Origin: Stappia sp. MMSF_3263
Lineage (GTDB): Bacteria; Pseudomonadota; Alphaproteobacteria; Rhizobiales; Stappiaceae
Reading direction: 5' to 3'
Assembly: GCF_030733745.1 (NCBI RefSeq)
Contig: NZ_JASHIK010000003.1
Coordinates: forward strand, 38,501 to 102,500
DNA: 64,000 nucleotides
Numbering within the stretch: the stretch's first letter is position 1; every line of letters starts with the position of its first letter. Below are positions 36,776 to 46,718 of this stretch, piece by piece. Under the pieces are notes generated by a model that was not told the origin of the DNA, searched no databases, and saw nothing but the letters and a program-made list of their open reading frames with translations. The translations under genes and the position numbers were made by a program.

Positions 36776-37753
36776 ATGAAGAAGACTTTGCTTGCCGCGG
36801 CAGCGCTTGCCCTTGCCTTCGGGCCGGCCCATGCCGCCGACGATGTGACCTTGCAGCTCAAATGGGTCACTCAGGGCCAGTTCGCCGGCTATTATGTCGC
36901 CAAGGACAAGGGCTTCTACGATGAAGAAGACCTCAACGTCACGATCAAGCCGGGCGGTCCCGACATCGCCCCGCCGCAGGTGATCGCCGGTGGCGGCGCC
37001 GACGTGATCGTCGACTGGATGCCCTCGGCGCTGGCCAGTCGCGAGCGCGGCGTGCCGCTCGTCAACATCGCCCAGCCGTTCAAGAAGTCGGGCATGATGC
37101 TGACCTGCCTGAAGGAAACCGGCGTCACCAAGCCGGAGGATTTTCGCGGCCGCACGCTTGGCGTCTGGTTCTTCGGCAACGAGTATCCGTTCCTGTCCTG
37201 GATGAGCCAGCTCGGCATTCCGACCGACGGCAGCGACAACGGCGTGACGGTCCTCAAGCAGGGCTTCAATGTCGACCCGCTGTTGCAGAAGCAGGCCGAC
37301 TGCATCTCGACCATGACCTATAACGAATACTGGCAGGTCATCGATGCCGGCATCCCGGAGAGCGAGCTGGTGCTCTTCAAATACGAGGACCAGGGCGTCG
37401 CGACCCTCGAGGACGGCCTGTACGTGATCGAGGAGAAGCTCTCCGATCCGGCCTTCGTCGACAAGATGGCCCGTTTCGTTCGCGCTTCCATGAAGGGCTG
37501 GGACTATGCCCGCGAGAATCCGGACGAGGCAGCGGACATCGTTCTTGAGAACGATGCCACCGGCGCGCAGACCGAGACCCACCAGAAGCGCATGGTTCGC
37601 GAGATCAACAAGCTGACGGAAGGCTCCGACGGTCGTCTCGACATGGAGGACTACCAGCGCACGGTGAACACGCTGCTGGGTGGCGGTTCCGACCCGGTGA
37701 TCACCAAGGAGCCCTCGGGCGCCACCACCACCGCGGTGACCGACAAGCTCTGA
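36776..37753 (+). CDS. NMT1/THI5-type ABC substrate-binding protein (pyrimidine locus)
   Basis: A 325-residue periplasmic binding protein with a signal peptide (1-20, AHA cleavage). The mature protein begins TLQLKWVTQGQFAGYYVAKDKG, the hallmark of the NMT1/THI5-like family that binds hydroxymethyl- or formylamino-pyrimidines in thiamin salvage. Here all neighbours degrade uracil/thymine, so the ligand is more likely a catabolic pyrimidine or dihydropyrimidine; no thiamin gene or THI-box leader is nearby. A strong bidirectional terminator follows and closes the operon. Confidence 0.9.
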   Translation: MKKTLLAAAALALAFGPAHAADDVTLQLKWVTQGQFAGYYVAKDKGFYDEEDLNVTIKPGGPDIAPPQVIAGGGADVIVDWMPSALASRERGVPLVNIAQPFKKSGMMLTCLKETGVTKPEDFRGRTLGVWFFGNEYPFLSWMSQLGIPTDGSDNGVTVLKQGFNVDPLLQKQADCISTMTYNEYWQVIDAGIPESELVLFKYEDQGVATLEDGLYVIEEKLSDPAFVDKMARFVRASMKGWDYARENPDEAADIVLENDATGAQTETHQKRMVREINKLTEGSDGRLDMEDYQRTVNTLLGGGSDPVITKEPSGATTTAVTDKL

Positions 37754-37805
37754 AAACGGACAAGGTCCAGCGCTTCGCGGGCCTGCCGATCGTTTGGACA
37801 AGCAA

Positions 37806-37838
37806 AAAGGCCGCCGGGATCCGTTCCCGGCGGCCTTT
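37806..37838. terminator. Bidirectional terminator between the pyrimidine and tctCBA operons
   Basis: A perfect 14-bp stem (AAAGGCCGCCGGGA with its complement at 37825-37838) and a five-base loop, with A and T tracts on both flanks so it can stop transcription from either side. It lies between the binding-protein stop at 37753 and the convergent tctA stop at 37879. Confidence 0.85.
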
Positions 37839-37878
37839 CTGTCTTTGGCGGTGTTGCCCGGCTGGCGACGGTTCGGCC

Positions 37879-39417
37879 TCAGCCGCCTTCGCCGGCGGCC
37901 TCCCGGCGGCGCGCCATCAGCCGGCTGAGCATTGGCGTCAGCATCGGCACGACCAGGATCAGCACGGCGATCGCCAGGATCGAGGCGGTCAGCGGCCGCT
38001 CCCAGACGAAGGCCCAGCTGTCATTGCTGATGATCAGCGCCCTGCGCAGGTTCTCCTCCATCATGCCGCCAAGGATGAAACCGAGCAGCATCGGCGCCAT
38101 CGGCATGTCGAGAAGCCTGAGCACCATTGCCCCGACCGCGAAGATCACCATCAGCTGGATGTCGAACGTGTTGAAGGTGACGAAGTAGACGCCGATCAGC
38201 GAGAAGAACAGGATCATCGGCACCAGCACCGTATGCGGCAGGGCCAGGACGCGGGCGATATAGGGGATCAGCGGCAGGTTGAGCACCAGCAGGATCACGT
38301 TGCCGAGATACATGGAGATGATCACCGACCAGAACACTTCCGGGTTGTCGGTGAACAGGCGCGGCCCCGGCTGCACGCCGTAGGAAATCAGCGCGCCCAG
38401 CATGATCGCGGTGGTACCCGATCCCGGGATGCCGAGGGTGAGCAGCGGCACGAAGGAGCCCGAGCAGGCGGCGTTGTTGGCCGTTTCCGGGGCGGCAAGG
38501 CCGCGGATCGAGCCGTGGCCGAACAGCTTGCCCTTGATCGGACCGGCGATCCGCTGCTCCATGCCATAGGCAAGGAACGATGCGATCGTCGCGCCGGCTC
38601 CCGGCAGGACGCCGACAAAGAAGCCAAGGATCGAGGACCGGCCGATGACCGGTACCATTTCGCGCACTTCCTCCTTGTTGAGACGCATCGAGCCGAGGCT
38701 GGCATTGGCGTCCTTCTCGCGCGCGGCTTCTTCCGGTGTTTTCGGCCTGAGGACCGACATCAGCGCCTCCGACAGGGCGAAGGTCGCCATGGCCAGGAGC
38801 AGGAAGGAGATGCCGTCGATCAGGTCGAGAATGCCGAAGGTGAAGCGCTGCATGCCCTGCGTCTCGTCGGTGCCGACGGTGGACAGCATCAGCCCGAGCA
38901 CGGTCATGATCAGGGCCTTGAGCACCTTGCCGCGTCCGGCGAAGGCGGCAACGGCGGTCAGTCCGAGCACCATCAGGGCGAAATAGTCCGTCGACTGGAA
39001 GGCGAGGGAGACCACGGCGAGCGAGGGCGCCGCGACAAGCAGGAACAGGGCCGCGATGGTGCCGCCGGAAAAGGATGAATAGGCGGCGATCGCAAGAGCC
39101 TTTCCGGCGTGACCCTGCTTGGCCATCGGATAGCCGTCGAAGGCCGTTGCGACGGTGCCGGCGACGCCGGGCGCGTTGATCAGGATCGACGAGGTGGAGC
39201 CGCCGAAGATCGCGCCGTAATAGACGCCGGCCATCAGGATCAGGCCGGTCGCGGGCTCGAAACCGTAGGTGATCGGAATCATCAGGGCGATGGCCGAGAT
39301 CGGGCCGAGGCCCGGCAGCATGCCGATGAAGGTTCCGGCGAAGCAGCCGATCGCCACCATCAGGATGTTGATCGGCGAGGCGGCGGTCGACAGACCGACA
39401 AGGATACCGTCAAGCAT
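37879..39417 (-). CDS. tctA: Tripartite tricarboxylate transporter large permease TctA
   Basis: A 512-residue membrane permease with about 11-12 helices, the main channel of a tripartite tricarboxylate transporter (TTT). The family motifs GTFIGMLPGLGPISAIALMIP and VLPGAGATIASFLAYGMEQR are both present, as are the ASNNAA-like ETANNAACSGSFVPLLTLGIPGS region. It works with the small permease TctB and the binding protein TctC, driven by an ion gradient. The start is three bases past the tctB stop. Confidence 0.95.
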   Translation of the reverse strand: MLDGILVGLSTAASPINILMVAIGCFAGTFIGMLPGLGPISAIALMIPITYGFEPATGLILMAGVYYGAIFGGSTSSILINAPGVAGTVATAFDGYPMAKQGHAGKALAIAAYSSFSGGTIAALFLLVAAPSLAVVSLAFQSTDYFALMVLGLTAVAAFAGRGKVLKALIMTVLGLMLSTVGTDETQGMQRFTFGILDLIDGISFLLLAMATFALSEALMSVLRPKTPEEAAREKDANASLGSMRLNKEEVREMVPVIGRSSILGFFVGVLPGAGATIASFLAYGMEQRIAGPIKGKLFGHGSIRGLAAPETANNAACSGSFVPLLTLGIPGSGTTAIMLGALISYGVQPGPRLFTDNPEVFWSVIISMYLGNVILLVLNLPLIPYIARVLALPHTVLVPMILFFSLIGVYFVTFNTFDIQLMVIFAVGAMVLRLLDMPMAPMLLGFILGGMMEENLRRALIISNDSWAFVWERPLTASILAIAVLILVVPMLTPMLSRLMARRREAAGEGG

Positions 39418-39420
39418 GGC

Positions 39421-39939
39421 TCAGCCTCCGATCATGTCGGCGAGGATTTCGGGCAGCGGCGCGATATAGACGCCGAGAAACTGGGTCATCAGCACCCAGA
39501 AGAAGACGACGATGCCGACCGACGACAGCAGCACCATCAGCAGGCGGCGCTCGCCCAGCACTAGCATGCCTGCGATCAGGAACAGCGATGTCGAGATCAG
39601 GAAACCGAACGGCCGCACGGTCAGGCCGTAGAGGACCATCAGGACGCACAGCACGATGACCCGCATCAGGGGGAAGCCCTGGCCGGCGATCGGGCGGGAG
39701 AGCCGCTTCATGGCATCCCGCCAGCGGGCGTTCTCGGTCCGGTCGTTTTCGCTCATCGGTTTGAACAGGACGACGAGGGACAGCACGCAGCCCAGAATGG
39801 CAAGGGCCTGCGGCATCGAGCGGGCGGTGAAGGCGTCGTTCATCTGGAACGGCAGCAGCGGGATCCGGAAGATCATCACGCCGTAGCCGATGGAAAAGGC
39901 GAGCATGAGAAGCGCGCCGATACGGTCGCGGGTCAGCAT
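39421..39939 (-). CDS. tctB: Tripartite tricarboxylate transporter small permease TctB
   Basis: A 172-residue four-helix membrane protein (helices about 7-23, 40-60, 93-112, 117-160) of the TctB family, low in sequence conservation but identified by size, helix pattern and position between tctC and tctA. The chosen ATG 39939 gives the family length; neither it nor the longer TTG start at 39987 has a clear Shine-Dalgarno. The gene order C-B-A on one strand is the standard one. Confidence 0.88.
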   Translation of the reverse strand: MLTRDRIGALLMLAFSIGYGVMIFRIPLLPFQMNDAFTARSMPQALAILGCVLSLVVLFKPMSENDRTENARWRDAMKRLSRPIAGQGFPLMRVIVLCVLMVLYGLTVRPFGFLISTSLFLIAGMLVLGERRLLMVLLSSVGIVVFFWVLMTQFLGVYIAPLPEILADMIGG

Positions 39940-40034
39940 GGCTTGGGCCGATCTGTGCGAGAGGGTCGAAACGAGTTGGGCATGCAAAGAGGGCGCGAGC
40001 CGGAATGGCCCGGCGCGCGCCCGTCCTGCCGCGA

Positions 40035-41015
40035 TCAGAGGAAGCCGAGTTCCTTCATCAGGTCGGCGATCTCTTTTTCCTGCTTTTCCAGGAAGGCCGA
40101 GAAGTCCTCACCCGGGTTGAAGATGTTCACCCAGCCGTTGCGGGCGCGCACTTCTTCCCACTCCGGGGTCTCGTACATCTTGGCGAAGGCGGCGATATAG
40201 GCCTGCTGCTTGTCGGCGCTGAGCCCCGGCGCGCCGAAGAAACCGCGCCAGTTGATGAACTCGACGCCGGTCGCGCCGGCCTCGTCGCAGGTCGGAACGT
40301 CCTTGGCGGCGTCGACACGGCCCGCCGCGGTGACGCAAAGGATGCGCACCTGGTCCTGCTTGGCGAGCTCGATTGCCTCGCCGAAGCCCGTCGACAGCGC
40401 CTTGATCTCGCCCGAGAGCAGGCCCGCCATGGCCTTGCCGCCGGCGTCATAGGGCACGTATTTCACCGAGGTGGGGCTGGCGCCGGCACCCTTCATCACC
40501 ATCGCGGCGACCACGTGGTCCATGCCGCCTGCGACCGACCCGCCGCCGATCGGCATCTTGGTCGGATCGGCCTTGACTGCGCTCACGAGGCTGCCGAAGT
40601 CGGCAATGTCGCTGCCCTTGGCCACGATGATTGCGGCATAGTCGCCCACCGTACCGGCGATCGGCGTCAGGTCGCGGAAGGACTGGGGAAAGACCTTCTG
40701 CAGGGACCGGATGACGATCGGGGTCGAGTTGACCATGATCGTGTCATCGGCCTTGCCGGCGATCTCGATCAGATGGGCAATGGCAAGGCCACCGCCGCCG
40801 CCCGACATGTTCTCGTAGGAGGCCTGGCCGACGAGGCCGGCCTTGGTCAGGGCTTCGCCGGTGCCGCGCGCGGTGCTGTCCCAGCCACCGCCGGCACCGC
40901 CTGGAATAATGAAATGGATTTTCTCGATATCCGCAGCCTGCGTTGTGGTGGCCGCAAACAAGAGGCCGAACGCGGTTGCAGCGGCCGCAAGGCCGCGCCG
41001 TGTCGTCTTGGTCAT
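40035..41015 (-). CDS. tctC: Tripartite tricarboxylate transporter substrate-binding protein TctC
   Basis: A 326-residue periplasmic binding protein of the Bug/TctC family with a signal peptide of about 27 residues (TTTQA cleavage). The mature protein has IHFIIPGGAGGGWDSTARG, the first carboxylate-binding loop, and KYVPYDAGGKAMAGLLSGEI with the conserved D-A-G-G-K. The Shine-Dalgarno GGGAGGAAAG is strong. The ligand is a di- or tricarboxylate; citrate is the natural guess given the citryl-CoA lyase nearby, but Bug proteins vary widely. Confidence 0.95.
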   Translation of the reverse strand: MTKTTRRGLAAAATAFGLLFAATTTQAADIEKIHFIIPGGAGGGWDSTARGTGEALTKAGLVGQASYENMSGGGGGLAIAHLIEIAGKADDTIMVNSTPIVIRSLQKVFPQSFRDLTPIAGTVGDYAAIIVAKGSDIADFGSLVSAVKADPTKMPIGGGSVAGGMDHVVAAMVMKGAGASPTSVKYVPYDAGGKAMAGLLSGEIKALSTGFGEAIELAKQDQVRILCVTAAGRVDAAKDVPTCDEAGATGVEFINWRGFFGAPGLSADKQQAYIAAFAKMYETPEWEEVRARNGWVNIFNPGEDFSAFLEKQEKEIADLMKELGFL

Positions 41016-41260
41016 GTCTTTCCTCCCAGGATCACCTGGCCGCGGCTGGCGGCCGGTGTCTGTTGTCCTTGCAAACACAAACGGCGCGGTCGCGGCTGCG
41101 AATGCGCGCAGGCGAACGGTTCCTCCCGTCTCCGCGGATCGCAAATGCCGTCTCCGTAGTCGGCGCCGATGGAGCAAGACTGACATGGCTGGCTGACGCG
41201 AAGCTGACGCTGCGTCGCAAAAAGGAAAGGTGCAACGCAGCGCGGATGTGGTCCCGCAGC

Positions 41261-42358
41261 CTATTGGACCTTCAGTGCACGGTTCCAGCGTTCGATCAGC
41301 CGGTTGCGTTTGACCTGGTCGAGATAGACGACAAGCGCGGGCCCGACGGGAATGGGGCGCAGGCGACTGCCGAAGGCGCGCCGCATGGCGTTGGCGGTGT
41401 TCTCTCCATCAAGGTCGGGATGCAGGACGGGAAGACCAACCTGCTCGGCGATCACCTTCTGGCCTTCGCGCGAGACGAGGAAATCGAGAAAGGCGGCGCC
41501 GAGATCCGGCGCGGCGGCGTTGCGCGGCACCAGTGCCGTGCGCGACATGACGACCGTATAGTCCTCCGGCAGCACGATCCCCAGGTCAGGATCGGTGCGG
41601 GCCCAGGCGGACGCATAGGAACCGAGAATGTTGTAGCCCAGGACGAAACGTCCGTCGGCGACCCGTTCGACGATCGCCGAGGAGTTGGAATAGAGCTTTA
41701 CGCCGCTGGCACCGAGCGCGTTGAAAAGATCCCAGATTTCGCGATTGTGCTCCCTGTCCCGGGCAAGGAAAAACAGACCGACACCGGCCCGCTCCACATC
41801 ATAGGTGCCGACCCGGCCATAGGTTTCCGCCTCCCGTGACTTGAGATAGGCGGCGAAGTCCGGGCGTGTCCGGGGGGGCTCGCTCTTGAGGAAGGACGGC
41901 TTGTGATAGAGGATCACCGCCGGTTCGAAGGTGGTGCCATAGACCGTGTCACGCCATTGCGCCCATTCGGGCAGGGCCCCCGCGTTGGGCAACCGGACAC
42001 TCTGGGCATAGCCGTCGTTTGCCAGCTTCACCTGAAGGTCCATGGCCGAGGAGTAGGCCAGATCGGCGGTGAGCCCGGCCTCGTCGCTCTCCTCGATGAT
42101 GCGGGCATAGATGTCCTGTGTCTGGAGCTCGAAATAATCGATGCCGATGCCCGGCCGTGTCGCCTGGAACGCGGAGAGCAAGGGGGCGGCGATCTTCGCG
42201 TCGAGCGAGGAGTAGATCCGCAGGACACGGGCGTCCCCGGACGGGGAGAGCGGTGTGAGGCTGACGGACGGGGCTTCCGTCATGTCGGCGTATGCAAGGC
42301 CGTGGGCGCCGGCAAGCAGGAGCAGGGCCATGCCCCAAGTCGAGAGGGATCGCATCAT
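41261..42358 (-). CDS. Periplasmic substrate-binding protein associated with TctDE
   Basis: A 365-residue type II binding protein with a signal peptide (about 1-24, AYADM). It is of the AfuA/FutA-like class: LRIYSSLDAKIAAPLLSAFQ, TQDIYARIIEESDEAG, VILYHKPSFLKSE, and the C-terminal FLDFLVSREGQKVIAEQ. No permease or ATPase for an ABC importer lies next to it. It is divergent from the response regulator/kinase pair and upstream of tctCBA on the same strand, a context that suggests a ligand-presenting partner for the sensor kinase rather than an importer subunit. Two adjacent ATGs (42358, 42355) are possible starts. Confidence 0.85.
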   Translation of the reverse strand: MMRSLSTWGMALLLLAGAHGLAYADMTEAPSVSLTPLSPSGDARVLRIYSSLDAKIAAPLLSAFQATRPGIGIDYFELQTQDIYARIIEESDEAGLTADLAYSSAMDLQVKLANDGYAQSVRLPNAGALPEWAQWRDTVYGTTFEPAVILYHKPSFLKSEPPRTRPDFAAYLKSREAETYGRVGTYDVERAGVGLFFLARDREHNREIWDLFNALGASGVKLYSNSSAIVERVADGRFVLGYNILGSYASAWARTDPDLGIVLPEDYTVVMSRTALVPRNAAAPDLGAAFLDFLVSREGQKVIAEQVGLPVLHPDLDGENTANAMRRAFGSRLRPIPVGPALVVYLDQVKRNRLIERWNRALKVQ

Positions 42359-42531
42359 GGGCGCGAGTATGCGGCGATCCGGCGTAGCGAAACAAGCATG
42401 GGCGCAGCCGAACGGCGAACCCCGCGCCAATCGCTGCTTGCGCTGCATCGCGCGCCTGCGGTTAAACTCGCCGCACGGGGGCGTGAGACCTTCGGCTGGA
42501 AACGCCAACGGATTGCGAAAGGGTGGCCTGG

Positions 42532-43201
<670 letters not shown>

Positions 43202-43209
<8 letters not shown>

Positions 43210-44680
43210 GCCGCCGCCGGAACAGGAGGTCGGGGTCCGCGACGCGCGTGCTCGCCGCCGCCGCGGTCCGCGCTCGCTCTCCGGCCGCCTGCTGGTCTGG
43301 CTGCTTGCTCCGCTGAGCCTGCTCGCGGTCTTCGATCTGTTCGACACTTACCGCGAGGCGCGGGAGACGGTGAATACCGTGCTCGACCGCGTGTTGACCG
43401 GCTCGGCCCTGGCGATCGCCGAGCGCGTGGCCGTCGGCAATGACGGTGCGATCGAGATCGACGTGCCTTACGTCGCCCTGGAAATGCTGACCAGCGCGGC
43501 GGAGGACCGGGTCTTCTACCGTGTCGAGGGGCCTCCGGGAACCTTCGTCACCGGCTACCGAAACCTGCCGGTGCCCGAAGCGGGCGAGGCGGCGCAGATC
43601 GCCCATCAGCCGCGGTTTGCCGATGCGGTCTTTCGCGGCGAACCGATCCGCATGGTGATCCTCACGGGAGCCGCCTCCTCCGGCAACAGTTCGATCGCCT
43701 ATCGGGTTGCGGTGGCGGAGACGACCACCGCGCGCCGCGACCTTGCCCGCGACGTGCTTCTGAATTCGGCCGCCCGGCAGGTGCTGCTGATTGCCATCGC
43801 GGCCGTCGCCGTCCTGCTCGGCATTCGCCGCGGCCTGCGTCCGCTGGCGCGGCTCGAGGAGGCGCTCGACCGCCGCAGCCCGGACGACCTGCGTCCGATC
43901 CGTCATTCGGTGCCGCGCGAGGTCGACCGGCTCGTCGGTGCAATCAACGGGTTCATGGCCAGGTTGTCGGATTCGTTGGCAGCGCTTCGGCGCTTCACCG
44001 GCAACGCCTCGCACCAGATCAGGACACCGCTCACGATCATCCGCACGCAGATCGAGCTTGCCCGCCGGGCCGAGGGGCGCGACGCGATGCTGACGGCCCT
44101 GAGGACGGCCGACCTGGCCGTGGCGCAGAGCGAACGCACGCTTGCCCAGCTTTTGCTGCTCGCGCGGGTCGACGAGGTCTCGGTCGACCGGCCCGGCGGG
44201 GAAAGCGTCGATCTGGCCCGGTTGGCGCGCAGGATGGCGGCCGAGATGGAGCCTGTCGCGGCGCGTTCGGGTCTCGACCTCGGCTATGAGGGGCCGGCTG
44301 CCGGCACCGTCGGTCCGGCCGTGCGCGGCAACGGCATGCTGATCGGCGAAATGCTGCGCAACCTGATCGAGAACGCGATCGCCTATGCCGGTCCGGGACA
44401 TTCGGCCACGGTGCGCGTCGAGCCCCGGGGAGGAGGTGCCGTTCTCGAGGTGGAGGATGACGGCCCCGGCATCCGTCCCGCGGACCGGTCGCGGGCGGTC
44501 AAGCGGTTCGAACGGCTGTCGTCGCAGGGGGATGCGGATGGCGCCGGACTTGGTCTTGCCATTGTTGCGGAGATCGCCGCGCTGGCGGGGGGGCGGCTTG
44601 AACTGTCCGAAGGCGGCACCGGCCGCGGGCTGCGAGTGCGCATCACACTGCCGGCGGCGCCGGATCAGACGCCGTCATAG
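43202..44680 (+). CDS. tctE: Sensor histidine kinase (TctE-like)
   Basis: A 492-residue membrane kinase. An Arg-rich N-terminus precedes helix 1 (about 28-48); a ~140-residue periplasmic domain (2CSK_N/TctE type) and helix 2 (191-209) follow. The phosphoacceptor is His271 in GNASHQIRTPL; the catalytic domain has NLIENAIAYAG (N-box), DDGPGI and GAGLGLAIV. It starts within the response regulator gene and its 3' end overlaps the convergent citryl-CoA lyase gene by 16 bases. Confidence 0.93.
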
Positions 44681-45468
44681 GTCCAGCGATGGGCCGGCGG
44701 CGTCGGTCCCTTGTTGCGGCCGCCCTGGCAGGTCTGCTCCCACGCATGGGCGAGAATGCCGACCGATCGGGACAGGCAGAAAAAGCCGCGTGCCAGGGGT
44801 GCCGGGCAGCCCAGTTCGGCGAATATGACGGCAGTGGCCCCGTCGATGTTCATGGGCACGGGTTTGCCTTTTTCCTTGGCCAGATGCGCTTCGACCGCTC
44901 GGCCGATCGCGGCGAACCGGCCGGAGACCGAGCCGGTTGCCGCAGCTTCGTCGACAAGGCCGAGAAGCCGTGGCGCGCGCGGGTCGACCGGCTTGTGGAA
45001 GCGGTGGCCGAAGCCGGAGATGAACTTGCCCCTCATCGCGCGAAACGCTTCAAGGCCCCGGCTTGTGGCCTCTTCCAGCCCGGCGGTCTGCGTGCGCGCA
45101 TCGATGTCCTGGTAGAGCGCCACGGCCTGCTCACCGGCTCCACCATGGACGTCGCCGAGCATGTTGACCCCGGTCGCCATGGCGTTGTTGAGACCGACGC
45201 CGCAGGTGGCGGCCATGCGTGCGGCGGCGATCGAGGGTGCCTGCGGCCCGTGATCGACAGCGGCGACGAGAGCGGCCTCGAAAAGGCGGGCGCGACCCGC
45301 ATCGAGCGGTGTGCCCATCACCATGTGCCAGATCATCTGCGGGAATGAGAGCGTGCCGATCAGCTCTTCCACCGGATGGCCGCGGAAGGCGATCCGGCCC
45401 GGTTCCATGTCGATGATGGATGTGTGCCACCAGTCGGCGACCGGGTCCGTGTCCCTGCTTTCGCTCAT
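44665..45468 (-). CDS. Citrate synthase-superfamily protein, citryl-CoA lyase-like
   Basis: A 267-residue single-domain member of the citrate synthase superfamily, much shorter than citrate synthase (~430) and similar in size to the citryl-CoA lyase part of ATP-citrate lyase. The catalytic triad equivalents are visible: VHGGAGE, FGHRFHKPVDPRAPR and NIDGATAVIF. Expected reaction is cleavage of citryl-CoA (or citramalyl/methylcitryl-CoA) to acetyl-CoA and a keto acid. The start overlaps the CoA-transferase stop by ATGA, implying the transferase makes its substrate. Confidence 0.85.
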   Translation of the reverse strand: MSESRDTDPVADWWHTSIIDMEPGRIAFRGHPVEELIGTLSFPQMIWHMVMGTPLDAGRARLFEAALVAAVDHGPQAPSIAAARMAATCGVGLNNAMATGVNMLGDVHGGAGEQAVALYQDIDARTQTAGLEEATSRGLEAFRAMRGKFISGFGHRFHKPVDPRAPRLLGLVDEAAATGSVSGRFAAIGRAVEAHLAKEKGKPVPMNIDGATAVIFAELGCPAPLARGFFCLSRSVGILAHAWEQTCQGGRNKGPTPPAHRWTYDGV

Positions 45469-46673
45469 ATCGCGCCTTCCCGTCGCAGCCGCTCGATTTC
45501 CTCGGCGGTGATGCCAAGCTCTTCCAGAATATCGACCGTGTCGCGCCCCAGCACCGGCGGCGGCGTGTCGACGGACGGCGGCGTGCCATTGACCTTGATG
45601 CCGGTGCGGACCGTGCGGATGGGCCGGCCGACCCCCGGCACCTCCTCGAACTCGGCAATCATGCCGCGCCCGGCCACTTGCGGATGGGCGAGCGTCTCGG
45701 GAACCGTGAGGATCTCGCCGGCCGGGATCCCGCGCCGGCTGAGCCGCGCGACCCAGTCGGCGGCATCGCGGGCGGCAAGGCTCCTCTCGATCTCGGCGCG
45801 CAGGGCATGGCGGTTTGTCTTGCGCGTTTCGCGGGTGGCGTAATCGGGATCGGCAAGCAGGTCCGGACGCTCCAGCTCCTCGCACAGCAATCGCCATTGT
45901 TCGTCCTTGTTGGCGGCGATGTTGAGCGCGGCATCGCGCGCCCGGAACGCTCCGGAGGGCGCGGAAGTCGTGTTCTCGTTGCCATGGGCGGCCGGGCGCT
46001 GGCCGGCGATCATCCAGTTGGAAACGACCCAGCCCATCGTTGCGAGCGTTGCCTCCAGCATCGATATGTCGAGAAAGACCGGCTTCTCGCGCGGTCCGGC
46101 AAGACTGGCGCAGATGGCGAAAGCGGCGGTCATGCCGCCGATCGTGTCGGAGACCGGATAACCGACACGCAACGGCGCCGTTTCGGCATCGCCGGTGACC
46201 GACATGACGCCGGACAGTCCCTGTACGATCTGGTCATAGGCGGGCATGGACCGCATCGGCCCGTCCTGGCCAAATCCCGATATCGCGCAATAGACGAGCC
46301 GTGGATTGAGAGGCGCAAGGTCGTCGAAGCCGACGCCGAGGCGATCCATCACACCGGGTCTGAAATTCTCGACAACCACGTCGGCCGTGGCGGTCAGCCG
46401 CTTCAGCAGATCCACGCCGCTCGGGTTTTTCAGGTTGAGCGTCAGGCTTTTCTTGCCGGCGTTCTGGGCCAGGAAGGAGACGCCCATGTCCGCGGCGTTG
46501 AGTTCCGGGTCGGCGCCGAGCTGGCGCGCAAGATCGCCGCGTCCCGGTACTTCGATCTTGATTACCTCGGCGCCGAAATGCGCAAGCTGATGGCAGCAGA
46601 ACGGCCCGGACAGCACATTCGTCAGGTCAAGCACGCGGATGCCGGAGAGTGGAGTGGGGGGCGAAGCGTCCAT
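45465..46673 (-). CDS. CaiB/BaiF family (class III) CoA-transferase
   Basis: A 402-residue class III CoA-transferase with the interlocked-ring fold. Diagnostic are GIRVLDLTNVLSGPFCCHQLA, GAEVIKIEVPGRGD, the catalytic Asp equivalent in NAADMGVSFLAQNAGKKS, VVENFRPGVMDRLG, and AISGFGQDGPM. By coupling with the downstream lyase it probably forms citryl-CoA or a similar acyl-CoA from a tricarboxylate using another CoA ester. ATG 46673 is chosen over an in-frame start 12 codons upstream because AAAGGCG precedes it. It lies 45 bases after glpD on the same strand. Confidence 0.9.
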   Translation of the reverse strand: MDASPPTPLSGIRVLDLTNVLSGPFCCHQLAHFGAEVIKIEVPGRGDLARQLGADPELNAADMGVSFLAQNAGKKSLTLNLKNPSGVDLLKRLTATADVVVENFRPGVMDRLGVGFDDLAPLNPRLVYCAISGFGQDGPMRSMPAYDQIVQGLSGVMSVTGDAETAPLRVGYPVSDTIGGMTAAFAICASLAGPREKPVFLDISMLEATLATMGWVVSNWMIAGQRPAAHGNENTTSAPSGAFRARDAALNIAANKDEQWRLLCEELERPDLLADPDYATRETRKTNRHALRAEIERSLAARDAADWVARLSRRGIPAGEILTVPETLAHPQVAGRGMIAEFEEVPGVGRPIRTVRTGIKVNGTPPSVDTPPPVLGRDTVDILEELGITAEEIERLRREGAI

Positions 46674-46718
46674 GAAGCGCCTTTCGGTTCGCCGCGCCGA
46701 CTGGGGCAAGCCGGCCTG

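Noticed and set aside
36776..37753. A thiamin-precursor importer
   Set aside because: The binding protein is NMT1/THI5-like but there is no thiamin gene or THI-box element, and all neighbours degrade pyrimidines.
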